A stretch of 64,000 nucleotides of DNA from Bacteroidales bacterium (GCA_025454815.1 JALONR010000006.1:1-64000); one strand, 5' to 3'; positions 11,670 to 20,832 are shown, counted from the first letter of the stretch. Notes: a model not told the origin generated them from the sequence alone. Translations and numbers: made by a program.

Positions 11670-12578
11670 TCATTTGAAAAGCCTTACCGGCCAGGGCAGA
11701 CTGTTACGATAAAGGCGCCAGTAAGTGCATCTTTCTCCCCCGAAGGAACTCATGAAAATGGCTATGGAGGGAACTGTTGATCCCGCAAAGTCAATAACCT
11801 GACCCGTACCGGCGTAACCTTTTATGAGATGATCGATGACATGGTAGGAGGTCCGCAATTCACGGCTTTTCCTGCTTCCGGCAGTAAAGAGCAGCGTTGT
11901 CCGTCCACAGGTCTCAATCACAAACATTCCCCAGAGCAGTTTTCCTTTGGGCGACCTCACTCCGAGGATCCTTCCGGTTCCTGATGCGATACAGTGCTCC
12001 ATAAGAGCCCGGAGCTGCTGGTAGCTCCTCTCCCGTATGGTGCCTGCCCTGCCGGCAGTGTGGTTCCTGAAGAGTGAGATCAGCTCAGCGGGATTCACAT
12101 CCCCGACAATATCCTGCGGATAGCGGTGTGCAATATTGATATTCCTCCGGCAGTCAGTCATGTAGTTTAACCATATCTTTTCGTATGGGTCACCGAGCAC
12201 CAGCTCATAATTGTAACGGGGAGTCAGTGTAAATCCCGGAACACTCACCTCCTGCCCTATGCAGAGATCAACCAGCCTGAAGAACTCCGGCATGAAGGAG
12301 ATGAACTCACCGGCGATCTGTTTCCTGTCACCGTCAGCGCTGTAAAGCCCAAGCTGCTGAAGGAAGACCGGGGTGGCGATATAACTGAATCCATACTTTC
12401 TGCGGCATGGCAGCGGGAAGACAGAAAGGTAATCATCATCAACCATAGCTTCCCATCCCGGTGACATGATATCAAGATACCATGACATGGCGTAGGGTCT
12501 GACAGCCGGGATCTCCATCAGGCAGGCGTCCCACCGGCCACGGTCAATTTCATTGTTCCTCAGGTAACTGATCATCAT
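11670..12578 (-). CDS. FemAB/GNAT-like acyltransferase
   Basis: 302 residues, no signal peptide. The fold looks like the tandem-GNAT FemAB/acetyltransferase group: an N-terminal half with PYAMSWYLDIMSPGW and SVFPLPCRRKYG, a central helix pair, then GKLLWGMFVIETCGRTTLLFTAGS, typical of the second GNAT sheet, and a C-terminal VIDFAGSTVPSIAIFMSSFGG. FemAB-like enzymes attach amino-acyl or acyl groups to peptidoglycan or glycans in the cytoplasm. The gene start overlaps the stop of the deacetylase-like gene by 4 bases, so the two are translationally coupled; together they suggest modification of an envelope polymer. Exact substrate unknown. Confidence 0.68.
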   Translation of the reverse strand: MMISYLRNNEIDRGRWDACLMEIPAVRPYAMSWYLDIMSPGWEAMVDDDYLSVFPLPCRRKYGFSYIATPVFLQQLGLYSADGDRKQIAGEFISFMPEFFRLVDLCIGQEVSVPGFTLTPRYNYELVLGDPYEKIWLNYMTDCRRNINIAHRYPQDIVGDVNPAELISLFRNHTAGRAGTIRERSYQQLRALMEHCIASGTGRILGVRSPKGKLLWGMFVIETCGRTTLLFTAGSRKSRELRTSYHVIDHLIKGYAGTGQVIDFAGSTVPSIAIFMSSFGGERCTYWRLYRNSLPWPVRLFK

Positions 12579-13876
12579 TTCTGCATGGCAAGGGTTTCCT
12601 CAAATACTCTCCTCCAGCCTTCCCATCCGTTGCCTTCGTTGAGGGATGTATTGTGCCATATCGACACGAAAAGTCCCCCCACCTTTCGCGTGGCCGTTAT
12701 GAGTGAACCGATGACCTCCAGCGCGGCGTCCGGCTGAAGGTGCATATACTGTCTCAGGGTGCCATCCATAACCTGGAAGGGGACAATCGTCAGTCCTGTT
12801 GTTCTTTCCGCTGAGATATCATAGAATGGATAGGGACGGGCGATTCCTGCCCTGAATCCCGGCTCGTCATTGAAGCCCATTGTGTAGTCATGCCTGATCC
12901 CAGCCTCCCCGAAGGCCCTGTAGGTGTCAGGCATAGTAAGGAGGAGCCAGTGCTGACGCGCTTTTTCAGGGTGGTGCCCCGTGATGGCAGAGTACCTTTC
13001 TGTCTCCGTCCTGAGTGTTTTAGGCCTGCCGGCAGAACGGTACGACGGGTGCAGGCCGCTTCCGAACATGGTGTCATACCTCCGGAAGATCTCGCCGTAA
13101 TCGTGATCACGCCATGGAGGATTATGGTCATATTCACCCTGGTCACCCGTCGGAAAGAAGAATAGGGCATCTGAACCATTTGCTTTCAGCTTTTCTTCAA
13201 TATAGCTGAAACTGTCATAAGGATCCTCCATGCTGCCTGACATCGTTTTTAAACGGTCAGCCGGCCGGGCACCCACGCCTGCCAGTCCCTTCACAATTCC
13301 TCCCATACTCCTCAGGAATCCCCGGCTCCGGTATGCAAAAGGCTGATCCACATCCACCGTAACCAGAGCATGGTACTCATTGTGCCTTATGGTCAGCACC
13401 GGGTACCGTTTAACAAGCTCAATTGCAAGATACCTTGACCAGATCTCCACTACCGGTATCCGGAGGAATCCGCCACGGAACGCCGCTGAACCGGCACCCG
13501 GAAACCGTCCGTGAGCATCAGGCGAAAACGGGAGATACTCTTCATATCTCGAAAGCATGTAAAAAGAGGCAGAAAAAAGATCGAAAGGAATTGTACCCTC
13601 CTCAACGGGAAAGAGCACCGGTATCCCGTCAATGGCTGTCACCCGGGGGTCGGTCTGTACAATACCGGTGGCTGAAAGAAGCCCTGATGGACGGATAACA
13701 AACTGATCCTTAACCTTTTCATTGGAATAGATAATTGCCGGACTTCCCCCTATCTTTCTCCGGTCAGTTGTGATCTCAAAATTTATCCCGAGAATGGTGC
13801 TGAAGATCACACCGGCTGTATATTCGAGCCTCGGAGTGACATCCGGAGAGTAAATCCATAGCTTCCTGGTCGCCAT
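12575..13876 (-). CDS. Polysaccharide deacetylase-family protein
   Basis: 433 residues without signal peptide. The N-terminal part (residues 1-130) resembles the DUF7033-type module found before NodB domains in Bacteroidota, including PFDLFSASFYMLSRYEEYLPF. The catalytic-like part has HALVTVDVDQPFAYRSRG, where the metal-binding Asp pair of NodB enzymes is expected, and SGLHPSYRS, corresponding to the H-P-S/T-Y metal motif. The C-terminal region has VSIWHNTSLNEGNGWEGW. It may deacetylate an envelope polysaccharide. It is coupled to the downstream FemAB-like gene. TAAATTTG on the minus strand lies only about 6 bases before the ATG. Confidence 0.75.
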   Translation of the reverse strand: MATRKLWIYSPDVTPRLEYTAGVIFSTILGINFEITTDRRKIGGSPAIIYSNEKVKDQFVIRPSGLLSATGIVQTDPRVTAIDGIPVLFPVEEGTIPFDLFSASFYMLSRYEEYLPFSPDAHGRFPGAGSAAFRGGFLRIPVVEIWSRYLAIELVKRYPVLTIRHNEYHALVTVDVDQPFAYRSRGFLRSMGGIVKGLAGVGARPADRLKTMSGSMEDPYDSFSYIEEKLKANGSDALFFFPTGDQGEYDHNPPWRDHDYGEIFRRYDTMFGSGLHPSYRSAGRPKTLRTETERYSAITGHHPEKARQHWLLLTMPDTYRAFGEAGIRHDYTMGFNDEPGFRAGIARPYPFYDISAERTTGLTIVPFQVMDGTLRQYMHLQPDAALEVIGSLITATRKVGGLFVSIWHNTSLNEGNGWEGWRRVFEETLAMQK

Positions 13877-13881
13877 ATCAG

Positions 13882-13889
13882 CAAATTTA
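13882..13889 (-). promoter_or_regulatory. Candidate -7 element, near-leaderless start
   Basis: TAAATTTG on the minus strand matches TAnnTTTG. Its 3' end is only 5 bases from the deacetylase ATG at 13876, so initiation here would give a leaderless or near-leaderless mRNA. No good upstream TTTG is visible. Confidence 0.35.
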
Positions 13890-13966
13890 ATAAAACACCC
13901 TGTAACCGCCCCGGATGCACACCCTTATTTATTAACAGAAATTCGCACCAAAGTACTAAATTTTAC

Positions 13967-13974
13967 TACTTTTG
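13967..13974 (+). promoter_or_regulatory. Candidate -7 element upstream of bTHX gene
   Basis: TACTTTTG is an exact TAnnTTTG match 43 bases before the ATG at 14018. No clear -33 TTTG precedes it. Confidence 0.5.
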
Positions 13975-14017
13975 TTGTTTGTGCAATTTTGAGTTCACAA
14001 TTTAAACTTCAATAGAC

Positions 14018-14368
14018 ATGGGCAAAGGTGATAAGAAATCAAAAAGAGGTAAGATAATACTGGGATCCTTTGGCGTTCGCCGTCGCAGAAAAGCGAAGAA
14101 GAGTGTGGTTGTACCAGTGAAGGAGGTAGCAGCCAGGATTCCTGAAACCGTTATCGCAGAAGCCCCTGCCGAAGTCAGGGCAGCTAAACCCGCCAAAACT
14201 GCCAGGCCCGAAACAGATGCCAAAACCGCAGCAAAACCTGCCACAAAACCTGCCACAAAACCTGCCGCAAAACCTGCCGCAAAAAAAAGTGAAAAGGAAG
14301 CCGGTGCTGAAAAAGCAGCCAGGCCCGCATCAAAAGCTAAAAAGCCGGCACCAGGAAAAGAAGACTAA
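14018..14368 (+). CDS. Ribosomal protein bTHX with long Ala/Lys/Pro tail
   Basis: 116 residues. The first 27 (opening MGKGDKKSKRGK, then GSFGVRRRRKAKK) match the small 30S protein THX (PSRP4 in plastids), which binds in the head of the small subunit. The remaining ~90 residues are low-complexity Ala, Lys, Pro, Glu and Thr, including four KPA[A/T] units encoded by 12-base tandem repeats at 14231-14284. Classical THX is under 30 residues, so the tail more than triples the size. The tail is probably disordered and positively charged. It has its own candidate promoter and is monocistronic. Confidence is high for the THX head; function of the tail is unknown. Confidence 0.85.
   Translation: MGKGDKKSKRGKIILGSFGVRRRRKAKKSVVVPVKEVAARIPETVIAEAPAEVRAAKPAKTARPETDAKTAAKPATKPATKPAAKPAAKKSEKEAGAEKAARPASKAKKPAPGKED
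14231..14284 (+). repeat. 12-base tandem repeat inside bTHX tail
   Basis: Four copies of [G/A]CAAAACCTGCC plus a partial fifth, in frame, encoding repeated A/T-K-P-A. The copies differ only in the first base, which suggests recent slippage expansion. Confidence 0.9.
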
Positions 14369-14376
14369 TACTTGCT

Positions 14377-16044
14377 TCACCTTCTGACTGTCAGACCATC
14401 GTATATGGCCGGATCAACCGCCGCGTCAATTATTACGGTGCCTGGGTGATTAAGTGCCCGGGCAAGAGCATTACGCATACCTGCCTCATCAGTCACCCGG
14501 ATAACCGCCGCACCAAGAAAACTGCCCTTCCCGAAGAGGGATCCGCTGTATAATTGTATACCGTAAGGATTCACCTTCTTCCATGACTGCTTTAGCTTGA
14601 TGAGGTTTAGCTCCCCGTCGCTGAAAACAATCACTGTGATCTTCAGTCCCAGCCGGCGGGCAGTAATCATCTCCCCTGCATGCATCATAAAACCGCCGTC
14701 CCCGGTTACACATACCACCGGCCCGCCTGTGCCGGCCATGGCAGCAGCCACTGCCGCAGGCAGTCCGAACCCCATTGATGACCACCCGTTTGTCATGATG
14801 AGCCTGCCCTTCTGAACATCCCACATCTGGCCAAGCAGGTGAAGGTGAGATCCAACATCGGCCGTTACCGTGGCTCCAGAGGGAAGCGCTTCCCTGAGGA
14901 GAGCAAGCACCCTGACAGGATTCAACCCGGGAGCCTCCCTGTAAATCCCTTCCCGTATTGACATCCTGGCTTCTGCTGCTAGTTCGGTCATTGAGGATGA
15001 ACCGTTCAGCGGAGCAAGGGCCCTGAACCATCCATCAGGCCCTGATACAATCTCAATGGCACCCTTTATCCGCAAGTCTGATGGCCTGGTATCAAAATGA
15101 ACCAGTGGCACCTGAGGCAACCATGATTCATAATTATACTCCACAGGGTCATACCCGAGACCGATAACAAGATCAGCCTCACGGATCAGCCTGTCGAGCC
15201 TGTCACTTAAAGCATGGAACAGCACCCCGGCATAACAGGGATGATCATATGGGATTACTCCCTTGGCCATCGGGGTGACAATCACCGGCACGCCGTGCTT
15301 TTCCAGGAATTCATGCAGTGCCCGTCCTGCACCGGTTCTCAGGGCAGTTAGTCCCGCTGCTATCAGTGGACGGCGGGCTGATGCAATAAGTACCCCGGCC
15401 CTGATGGCAGCATGTTCTGATTCCTCTTTCCTTACGTGAGCAGGGGGTGAACCTCCGGTCATATTCAGTGCACTGCCGTCAGGAGAACGTGAGTCGCCAT
15501 CCAACACTACCCGGCTGCCTGCCTCAGAGTGTGAACCATGCGTTATCCTTGCTGAACGGCCTGCAATGTCTGACGGCAACCCGATGTGCACCGGGCCCGG
15601 ATACTCCTCACCCGCCAGATCCAGAGCCCTTTCCATGACCTCACCGGCATTACCGGCACTGAGCCTGTAGGTGGCCTTTGTAAGCGGACGGAACAACGCC
15701 TGCTGGTCAATGTTCATCTGTGCAGTCCGGCCCAGCCATTCATCAGGCATCTCCGTTGTCAGGGCAAGCAGCGGGGAACGATCGAGCAATGCTCCTCCCA
15801 CCCCTGAGGCAAGGTTCACCGCCCCGGGCCCGAAGGTTGCATGACATACCCCGGGCACACCGGTCAGCCGTGCTGTGACATCAGCCATCATTGCCGCCGA
15901 TGCTTCATGTGCCGTAAGGACAAACTCTATTCCGGCCCTCCTGAAAGCCTCCATATAGGGGATCGAGGGTCCTCCCGGTATGCCGAAAAACCTTGTGACC
16001 CCTGCCTCACGCAATCGCTTTGCTATTAAATCCTCTATCAGCAT
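14377..16044 (-). CDS. Thiamine-diphosphate enzyme, acetolactate-synthase-like
   Basis: About 555 residues from the ATG at 16044, which has TGGAGG ten bases upstream; a GTG at 16065 would add seven residues. The N-terminal PYR domain has FFGIPGGPSIPYMEAF and the catalytic Glu in VLTAHEASAAMMAD. The central FAD/DHS-like domain follows, then the PP domain with GDGGFMMHAGEM and, about 25 residues on, SDGELNLIKLKQ, the ThDP/Mg2+ motif. The family includes acetolactate synthase, benzoylformate decarboxylase and oxalyl-CoA decarboxylase. No small regulatory subunit or other ilv gene is adjacent, so a stand-alone catabolic 2-oxo-acid enzyme is as likely as branched-chain amino acid synthesis. Confidence 0.85.
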   Translation of the reverse strand: MLIEDLIAKRLREAGVTRFFGIPGGPSIPYMEAFRRAGIEFVLTAHEASAAMMADVTARLTGVPGVCHATFGPGAVNLASGVGGALLDRSPLLALTTEMPDEWLGRTAQMNIDQQALFRPLTKATYRLSAGNAGEVMERALDLAGEEYPGPVHIGLPSDIAGRSARITHGSHSEAGSRVVLDGDSRSPDGSALNMTGGSPPAHVRKEESEHAAIRAGVLIASARRPLIAAGLTALRTGAGRALHEFLEKHGVPVIVTPMAKGVIPYDHPCYAGVLFHALSDRLDRLIREADLVIGLGYDPVEYNYESWLPQVPLVHFDTRPSDLRIKGAIEIVSGPDGWFRALAPLNGSSSMTELAAEARMSIREGIYREAPGLNPVRVLALLREALPSGATVTADVGSHLHLLGQMWDVQKGRLIMTNGWSSMGFGLPAAVAAAMAGTGGPVVCVTGDGGFMMHAGEMITARRLGLKITVIVFSDGELNLIKLKQSWKKVNPYGIQLYSGSLFGKGSFLGAAVIRVTDEAGMRNALARALNHPGTVIIDAAVDPAIYDGLTVRR

Positions 16045-16195
16045 ATGCCGGTGTCCTCCAGGCACCTTTTCCGGGAATTATGCCGGATTATTAAAAAATG
16101 TGAAACCTCTGTAAAATAAGTCATAAAACATCGAAAAAGTGTTTAATATACACCCGATTTATCCTAACTATGCATAAAATTAAAACAGTCCAGCA

Positions 16196-18460
16196 ATGAA
16201 CAGAACATTCGTAAACGGTTTATTTTCTTTTTTGCTTGCCGGTTTTGTTATCATCCCTGGCAGGGCGCAGGGTACTGAAAAGGATTATGAGAGGGCCAAT
16301 AATCTTGACAGGCAGCTCTCCGGGAAGGTATGGCACAGTGAAATCAGGCCTTCATGGATAGGCAGGACCGACATGCTGATCTTTGAAGACAGGACTCCTG
16401 CGGGAAAGAATTTCATTCTTGCTGATGCAACAAAAAAGACTACCAGGAAAGCATTTGATGAAGTGAAGCTTGCAGCAGCGCTGGGAAGTGTTACCGGCGA
16501 CACCATTAAGGCAGATGATCTCCCGGTACGCAATATTTCAATGGCCGATGATCTCAGGAGCATGACCCTCGAGTATTCGGGGTGGGTTTACAGGTGTGAC
16601 CTGAGAAAATATACCGTAACAAAAGAGAGGGAGGCAAGACGTCCGAACTCGTGGGGCGGCGACGGGAGGTGGCCCTGGGGATTCCGTGATGAATCAGCCG
16701 GTAGGCCCGACACATCACCCGATAAAAAAATGACCGCCTTTGTCCGCGATTACAATGTCTGGATCAGGGACCTGAAGGAGAAGAAAGAGTACCAGCTGAG
16801 TTATGACGGAGGAATTGGCAGGTACTACTCTGCCTCAGTAGAGTGGTCGCCCGACTCCAGGAAGCTGATGGCATATCTTGTTCAGCCGGCTGAAAAACAT
16901 ATGATATCATATATTGAATCATCACCTGAAGGACAGGTGCAGCCCAGATATTACACATACGAGTATACCAAACCGGGAGATGCTGTTCCTCAGCGGTATC
17001 CGCAGATCTTTGACGTGGAAGGCAGGAAGCATATCGCGGTTGACGAGGCAATGATCCCAAACCAGTACAGTGCAGACAATTTCAGCTGGGATTCGCTGGG
17101 CAAATCCCTGACATTTGAGTACAACAGGCGCGGTCACCAGGTTTACAGGGTCATGAGAATAGATGCCGAAACCGGGAAAATGAGCGTGGTAATAGATGAG
17201 CAGTCGCCCACTTTCATTGATTACAGCGGGAAGAAGTACAGGTATGATGTGAAGGGTACCGGAGAGATCATCTGGGCGTCAGAGCGTGACGGATGGAACC
17301 ACCTGTGGCTCTATGACGGCAACACGGGAATGGTGAAGAACCAGGTCACAAAGGGAGAATGGGTTGTGCGTGGGGTGGTTAGCGTTGATGATAAGGAGCG
17401 CCATGTGATCTTCAGGGCATCTGGACGTGAAAAAGGCGATCCGTACCTGATTCACTACTACAGGATCGGTTTTGACGGCACCGGACTGACACACCTCACC
17501 CCCGGCGAAGGCAACCATGATGCCGTTTTTTCTGACAATGGAAAATACTTTGTTGATACATGGTCAAGGGTTGACATGCCACCGGTATCAGTAGTGCGAA
17601 GCGCCGCTGACGGCAGCGAGGTGATGAAGCTTGCAGAGGCAGATGTAAAGGACCTCCTGGCCACCGGCTGGCAGTTTCCGGAAGTATTCACCGCGAAGGG
17701 ACGTGACGGGGTTACAGACATCTGGGGTGTAATCATTCGGCCCCTAAATTTCGATCCTTCACGCAAGTACCCGGTCATAGAAAATATATATGCAGGGCCA
17801 CACAGCAGCTTCGTTCCGAAGTCTTTCAGACCTACTTTCGGCAACATGAACTCGATTGCCGAACTCGGATTCATTGTGGTCCAGATTGACGGCATGGGGA
17901 CATCCAACAGGTCAAAGAAGTTTCATGATGTTGCCTGGAAGAACATAAAGGATGCCGGTTTCCCTGACAGGATCCTCTGGATGAAGGCGGCCGCAGAGAA
18001 GTACCCTTATATGGACGTTGAAAGGGTTGGAATTTATGGCACTTCGGCCGGAGGTCAGAACTCAACCGGAGCTCTTCTTTTCCACCCCGAATTCTACGAC
18101 GTGGCTGTCTCATCATGCGGCTGCCATGACAACAGGATGGACAAGATATGGTGGAACGAGCAGTGGATGGGATGGCCCGTTGACCAGAGCTACATCGAAT
18201 CGTCAAATGTCGAGAACGCCCACCTGCTTAAAGGCAAGCTGCTGCTGATCAACGGTGAGATGGACAATAACGTCGATCCTGCCTCCACCACCCAGCTTGT
18301 CAACGCCCTTATAAAAGCCGGCAAGGACTTTGATTACCTGCTCGTCCCTGGCATGCAGCACAGCAGCGGAGGGGCATATGGGGAGAGACGCAGGATGGAT
18401 TTCTTCGTTGAAAACCTGCTTGGCGTAAAAGCTCCCGACTGGAATAAGAAGGAGAAATAA
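16196..18460 (+). CDS. Secreted S9 prolyl-oligopeptidase/DPP-IV-like peptidase
   Basis: 754 residues with a signal peptide (FSFLLAGFVIIPGRAQG). Residues ~40-480 form a beta-propeller like DPP-IV (for example SVEWSPDSRKLMAYLV). The C-terminal alpha/beta-hydrolase carries the nucleophile in GTSAGGQ (Ser617), Asp690 in NGEMDNNVDP and His722 in MQHSSGG, so the triad is complete. The nucleophile motif is GTSAGG rather than the GWSYGG of classical DPP-IV, which marks a sub-branch. It likely cleaves short peptides in the periplasm or at the surface for amino acid nutrition. It is followed 33 bases later by an EamA transporter gene on the same strand. Confidence 0.9.
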   Translation: MNRTFVNGLFSFLLAGFVIIPGRAQGTEKDYERANNLDRQLSGKVWHSEIRPSWIGRTDMLIFEDRTPAGKNFILADATKKTTRKAFDEVKLAAALGSVTGDTIKADDLPVRNISMADDLRSMTLEYSGWVYRCDLRKYTVTKEREARRPNSWGGDGRWPWGFRDESAGRPDTSPDKKMTAFVRDYNVWIRDLKEKKEYQLSYDGGIGRYYSASVEWSPDSRKLMAYLVQPAEKHMISYIESSPEGQVQPRYYTYEYTKPGDAVPQRYPQIFDVEGRKHIAVDEAMIPNQYSADNFSWDSLGKSLTFEYNRRGHQVYRVMRIDAETGKMSVVIDEQSPTFIDYSGKKYRYDVKGTGEIIWASERDGWNHLWLYDGNTGMVKNQVTKGEWVVRGVVSVDDKERHVIFRASGREKGDPYLIHYYRIGFDGTGLTHLTPGEGNHDAVFSDNGKYFVDTWSRVDMPPVSVVRSAADGSEVMKLAEADVKDLLATGWQFPEVFTAKGRDGVTDIWGVIIRPLNFDPSRKYPVIENIYAGPHSSFVPKSFRPTFGNMNSIAELGFIVVQIDGMGTSNRSKKFHDVAWKNIKDAGFPDRILWMKAAAEKYPYMDVERVGIYGTSAGGQNSTGALLFHPEFYDVAVSSCGCHDNRMDKIWWNEQWMGWPVDQSYIESSNVENAHLLKGKLLLINGEMDNNVDPASTTQLVNALIKAGKDFDYLLVPGMQHSSGGAYGERRRMDFFVENLLGVKAPDWNKKEK

Positions 18461-18493
18461 AAAAAACGATATTTGCAGTCTTATCTGATTCAG

Positions 18494-19438
18494 ATGACTG
18501 ACCGCCATGCCAACACCACCATCTGGGCAATAATAACATGCCTGATGTGGTCAACCGCGTATCCCTTCATTAAGGTAGGACTGCAATATTCAACACCGCT
18601 TCATTTTGCGGGTACCAGGTTTATTCTCTCCGGGCTGATGATCCTTCCTTTCACGGTGAGACCCCGTGACTACATCAGGATGATCATCGAAAACCGAAGC
18701 CTTGCCATATGGGTAACTATTCTCCAGACCCTGATCAACTATATCCTTTTCTATATCGGCATGGACTATGTGCCCGGTGCCATCGGTGCGGTCATAGTGG
18801 GTTCACAGCCTTTCGTAACTGCCATTGTTTCAAGAATAATGATCAAGGAAGAGCGCTTCACACGGGCGAAGGTGATCACCATATTCCTCGGGCTGATGGG
18901 GATAGTGCTGGTCAGCCTCGGAAGGCAGGGATTTCATTTCGGCCTCCCCGGTGAGGTTGCCGGCATAATCATGATATTCATTGCAAATATCTCAACAGCC
19001 ACCAGCAACGTGCTTGTCTCAAGAGATGGTAAAAACATGGATCCGCTGGTACTGAGCTCTTTCTCGCTCTTTGCAGGCGGAGCAATAATGTTTTTTATTT
19101 CATTTTTGTTTGAAGATGTACCTTCAAAACCAGACTTTCCGCTCAACTACTGGCTCGTACTTCTGTGGCTTTCATTCATGTCAGCATTCACCTTCTCAAA
19201 ATGGTATGTCCTCCTGAAGCGACCAGAGGTAAAAGTCAGCGAACTGAACCTCTGGAAATTCATAATTCCTGTTTTCGGAGCAATCCTTAGCTGGATGATC
19301 GTGCCGGGTGAGAACGCCGACTGGGTTACAATATCTGGAATGGTGATAATCTCGGTCTCGCTTATATGGTTCTTTGGCTTTACAGGCAGGCGTGAACGGA
19401 AGATTGAGGAAGTACCTGCCGGACCGATTGCCAAGTAA
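18494..19438 (+). CDS. EamA/DMT-family transporter
   Basis: 314 residues from the ATG at 18494; the longer frame begins at a TTG at 18473 and is less likely. Ten hydrophobic segments in two EamA repeats: the first opens with IWAIITCLMWSTAYPFIKVGL, the second with EVAGIIMIFIANISTATSN. Members of the drug/metabolite transporter family export amino acids, nucleotides or other metabolites across the inner membrane. It may be co-transcribed with the upstream S9 peptidase gene. Substrate not inferable. Confidence 0.9.
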   Translation: MTDRHANTTIWAIITCLMWSTAYPFIKVGLQYSTPLHFAGTRFILSGLMILPFTVRPRDYIRMIIENRSLAIWVTILQTLINYILFYIGMDYVPGAIGAVIVGSQPFVTAIVSRIMIKEERFTRAKVITIFLGLMGIVLVSLGRQGFHFGLPGEVAGIIMIFIANISTATSNVLVSRDGKNMDPLVLSSFSLFAGGAIMFFISFLFEDVPSKPDFPLNYWLVLLWLSFMSAFTFSKWYVLLKRPEVKVSELNLWKFIIPVFGAILSWMIVPGENADWVTISGMVIISVSLIWFFGFTGRRERKIEEVPAGPIAK

Positions 19439-19474
19439 GTCTGCAGTTTGGAAGCCACGAAGGAGGAGGATCAA

Positions 19475-19494
19475 TCCTGACACCTGTGTCGGGA
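19475..19494. repeat. TCCNGACAC palindrome, copy of tRNA-remnant hairpin
   Basis: The arms TCCTGACAC and GTGTCGGGA pair over nine positions with one G-U and a two-base spacer. The second arm is identical to an arm of the palindrome inside the tRNA remnant at 49498-49518, suggesting a dispersed family of small palindromes. Confidence 0.55.
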
Positions 19495-19497
19495 CAG

Positions 19498-19587
19498 CAG
19501 TCAGCAGTAAGTGACTTATTTATCAACTGCTGACTGGTACTGCTGACTGGTACTGCCGACTGCTGACTGGTACTGCCGACTGCTCAC
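19498..19587. repeat. TGCTGAC/TGGTAC/TGCCGAC tandem array and inverted repeat
   Basis: From 19528 to 19587 units of 7, 6 and 7 bases (TGCTGAC, TGGTAC, TGCCGAC) repeat about nine times and run into the stop codon of the aldo/keto reductase. The segment CAGTCAGCAGT (19498-19508) is the exact reverse complement of ACTGCTGACTG (19526-19536), so an 11-bp hairpin with a 17-base loop can form. It lies between two convergent genes and may end transcription, though it lacks a T-tract. Confidence 0.75.
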
Positions 19588-20609
19588 CAATCCGCCGGCC
19601 ACTCTGACAGGTTCTTGAAAAAGAGAAGGTCCCTGTAATGTGGTTTCGTCTTTGCTTCTATGGCCAGCATCTCGTCGGCTGTCAACGGCGTGAATTCCCT
19701 GGCAATCTTAATGTTCTCCTCGAGTTCGGCAATCTTGTCAATGCCAATTATGATCGTACTTACCGGGAGGGTAAGGACATAATCCATCGCTTCCTTCATG
19801 GTGATGATTCCGCCGTTGGCGAAGATACGGTCGCGGGCAGGGATCTTCATCCCGACAATCCCCATCTCCTTCTCAACCGCATTGGGGAGAAATTTTTCGA
19901 TAAACGGATCATGATGCTTGTCGGCGGCATTGATTGCAACAAGTACATTGTCAAACGGGAACCGCTCGTTGAGGGCATTCAGGACATCAGGGCCCTCGTG
20001 CCCGCTGAAACCTATGAACCGGATCATTTTTTCATCACGGGCCCTGATCATCGCCTTCAGCACCCCGCCTTCACCGGTGATCCTGTCAAGAGTCTCCAGT
20101 TCAGGCATCCTTACATTGTGTATCTGCCAGAGGTCAAGATGATCAGTGTTGAGCTGTTTCAGCGATTTCTCCAGCAGCCTCATTGATCCGTCATAGGTGC
20201 GGTCATGGGTCTTGCTGGCCAGGAAAACCTCCTCGCGGCGGTATTTCATCACCTGCCCTACGTTCCTTTCACTGGTACCCATGGCATCGGCCCGTGCTAC
20301 CGTCGGCGTCTGTCTTCCGTAAGCGGCTGCCGTATCAATATAGTTTATCCCCAGGTCAATGGCCCGGTTGATAATATCCACAGAGATATCTTCCTTGCCC
20401 GGTATCTCGATGGATCCCTGTCCTCCAAGGCTGAATATGCCGACCATGTGACCTGTTTTGCCGAGAGGCCTGACGGGCAGCTTGCCTTTCCTTATCTCAC
20501 CGAATGGGTGACCGAAGGCATCTGTATAGGGAGCAACACCTGCAAGCGCTGTAAGGGCTATCATTTTCTGCAGGAACTCGCGACGACTGTTTGGGCGGTT
20601 TTCTGACAT
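19584..20609 (-). CDS. Tat-exported aldo/keto reductase
   Basis: 341 residues. The N-terminus has a twin-arginine signal (SRREFLQKMIALTALAGVAPY), so the folded, cofactor-loaded enzyme is probably exported. The AKR barrel follows, with LGKTGHMVGIFSLGG, catalytic Asp and Tyr in YIDTAAAYG, Lys in FLASKTHDR and His in LWQIHNVR, giving a complete tetrad. The C-terminal end has PVSTIIIGIDKIAELEENI, a usual NADP-binding segment. Oxidoreductases with Tat signals are common in Bacteroidota sugar metabolism. Substrate unknown. The convergent EamA gene lies downstream. Confidence 0.9.
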   Translation of the reverse strand: MSENRPNSRREFLQKMIALTALAGVAPYTDAFGHPFGEIRKGKLPVRPLGKTGHMVGIFSLGGQGSIEIPGKEDISVDIINRAIDLGINYIDTAAAYGRQTPTVARADAMGTSERNVGQVMKYRREEVFLASKTHDRTYDGSMRLLEKSLKQLNTDHLDLWQIHNVRMPELETLDRITGEGGVLKAMIRARDEKMIRFIGFSGHEGPDVLNALNERFPFDNVLVAINAADKHHDPFIEKFLPNAVEKEMGIVGMKIPARDRIFANGGIITMKEAMDYVLTLPVSTIIIGIDKIAELEENIKIAREFTPLTADEMLAIEAKTKPHYRDLLFFKNLSEWPADW

Positions 20610-20824
20610 CGTTTTTTTCTTTTAAAGGTAAACCCTTTACTCCGTTTAAAGTTTAGTGAACAGCATAATATTTATCACATCTATCGCGCCTCCGGGGAGG
20701 AGAAGAGACTGCCGGACCGGAAGGAAATCTTAAAGTCTGAAGGGTCACATGCCATTACCTGCCTGCTGCGATAACATATTGTCTCATTTTTTTACAATTA
20801 CTGTCTATTATTTTTACATCTCCA

Positions 20825-20832
20825 TATATTTG
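20825..20832 (+). promoter_or_regulatory. Candidate -7 element for ABC export operon
   Basis: TATATTTG matches TAnnTTTG. There is no strong TTTG near 20804. Initiation would give a leader of about 75 bases before the TolC ATG at 20914. Confidence 0.4.
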
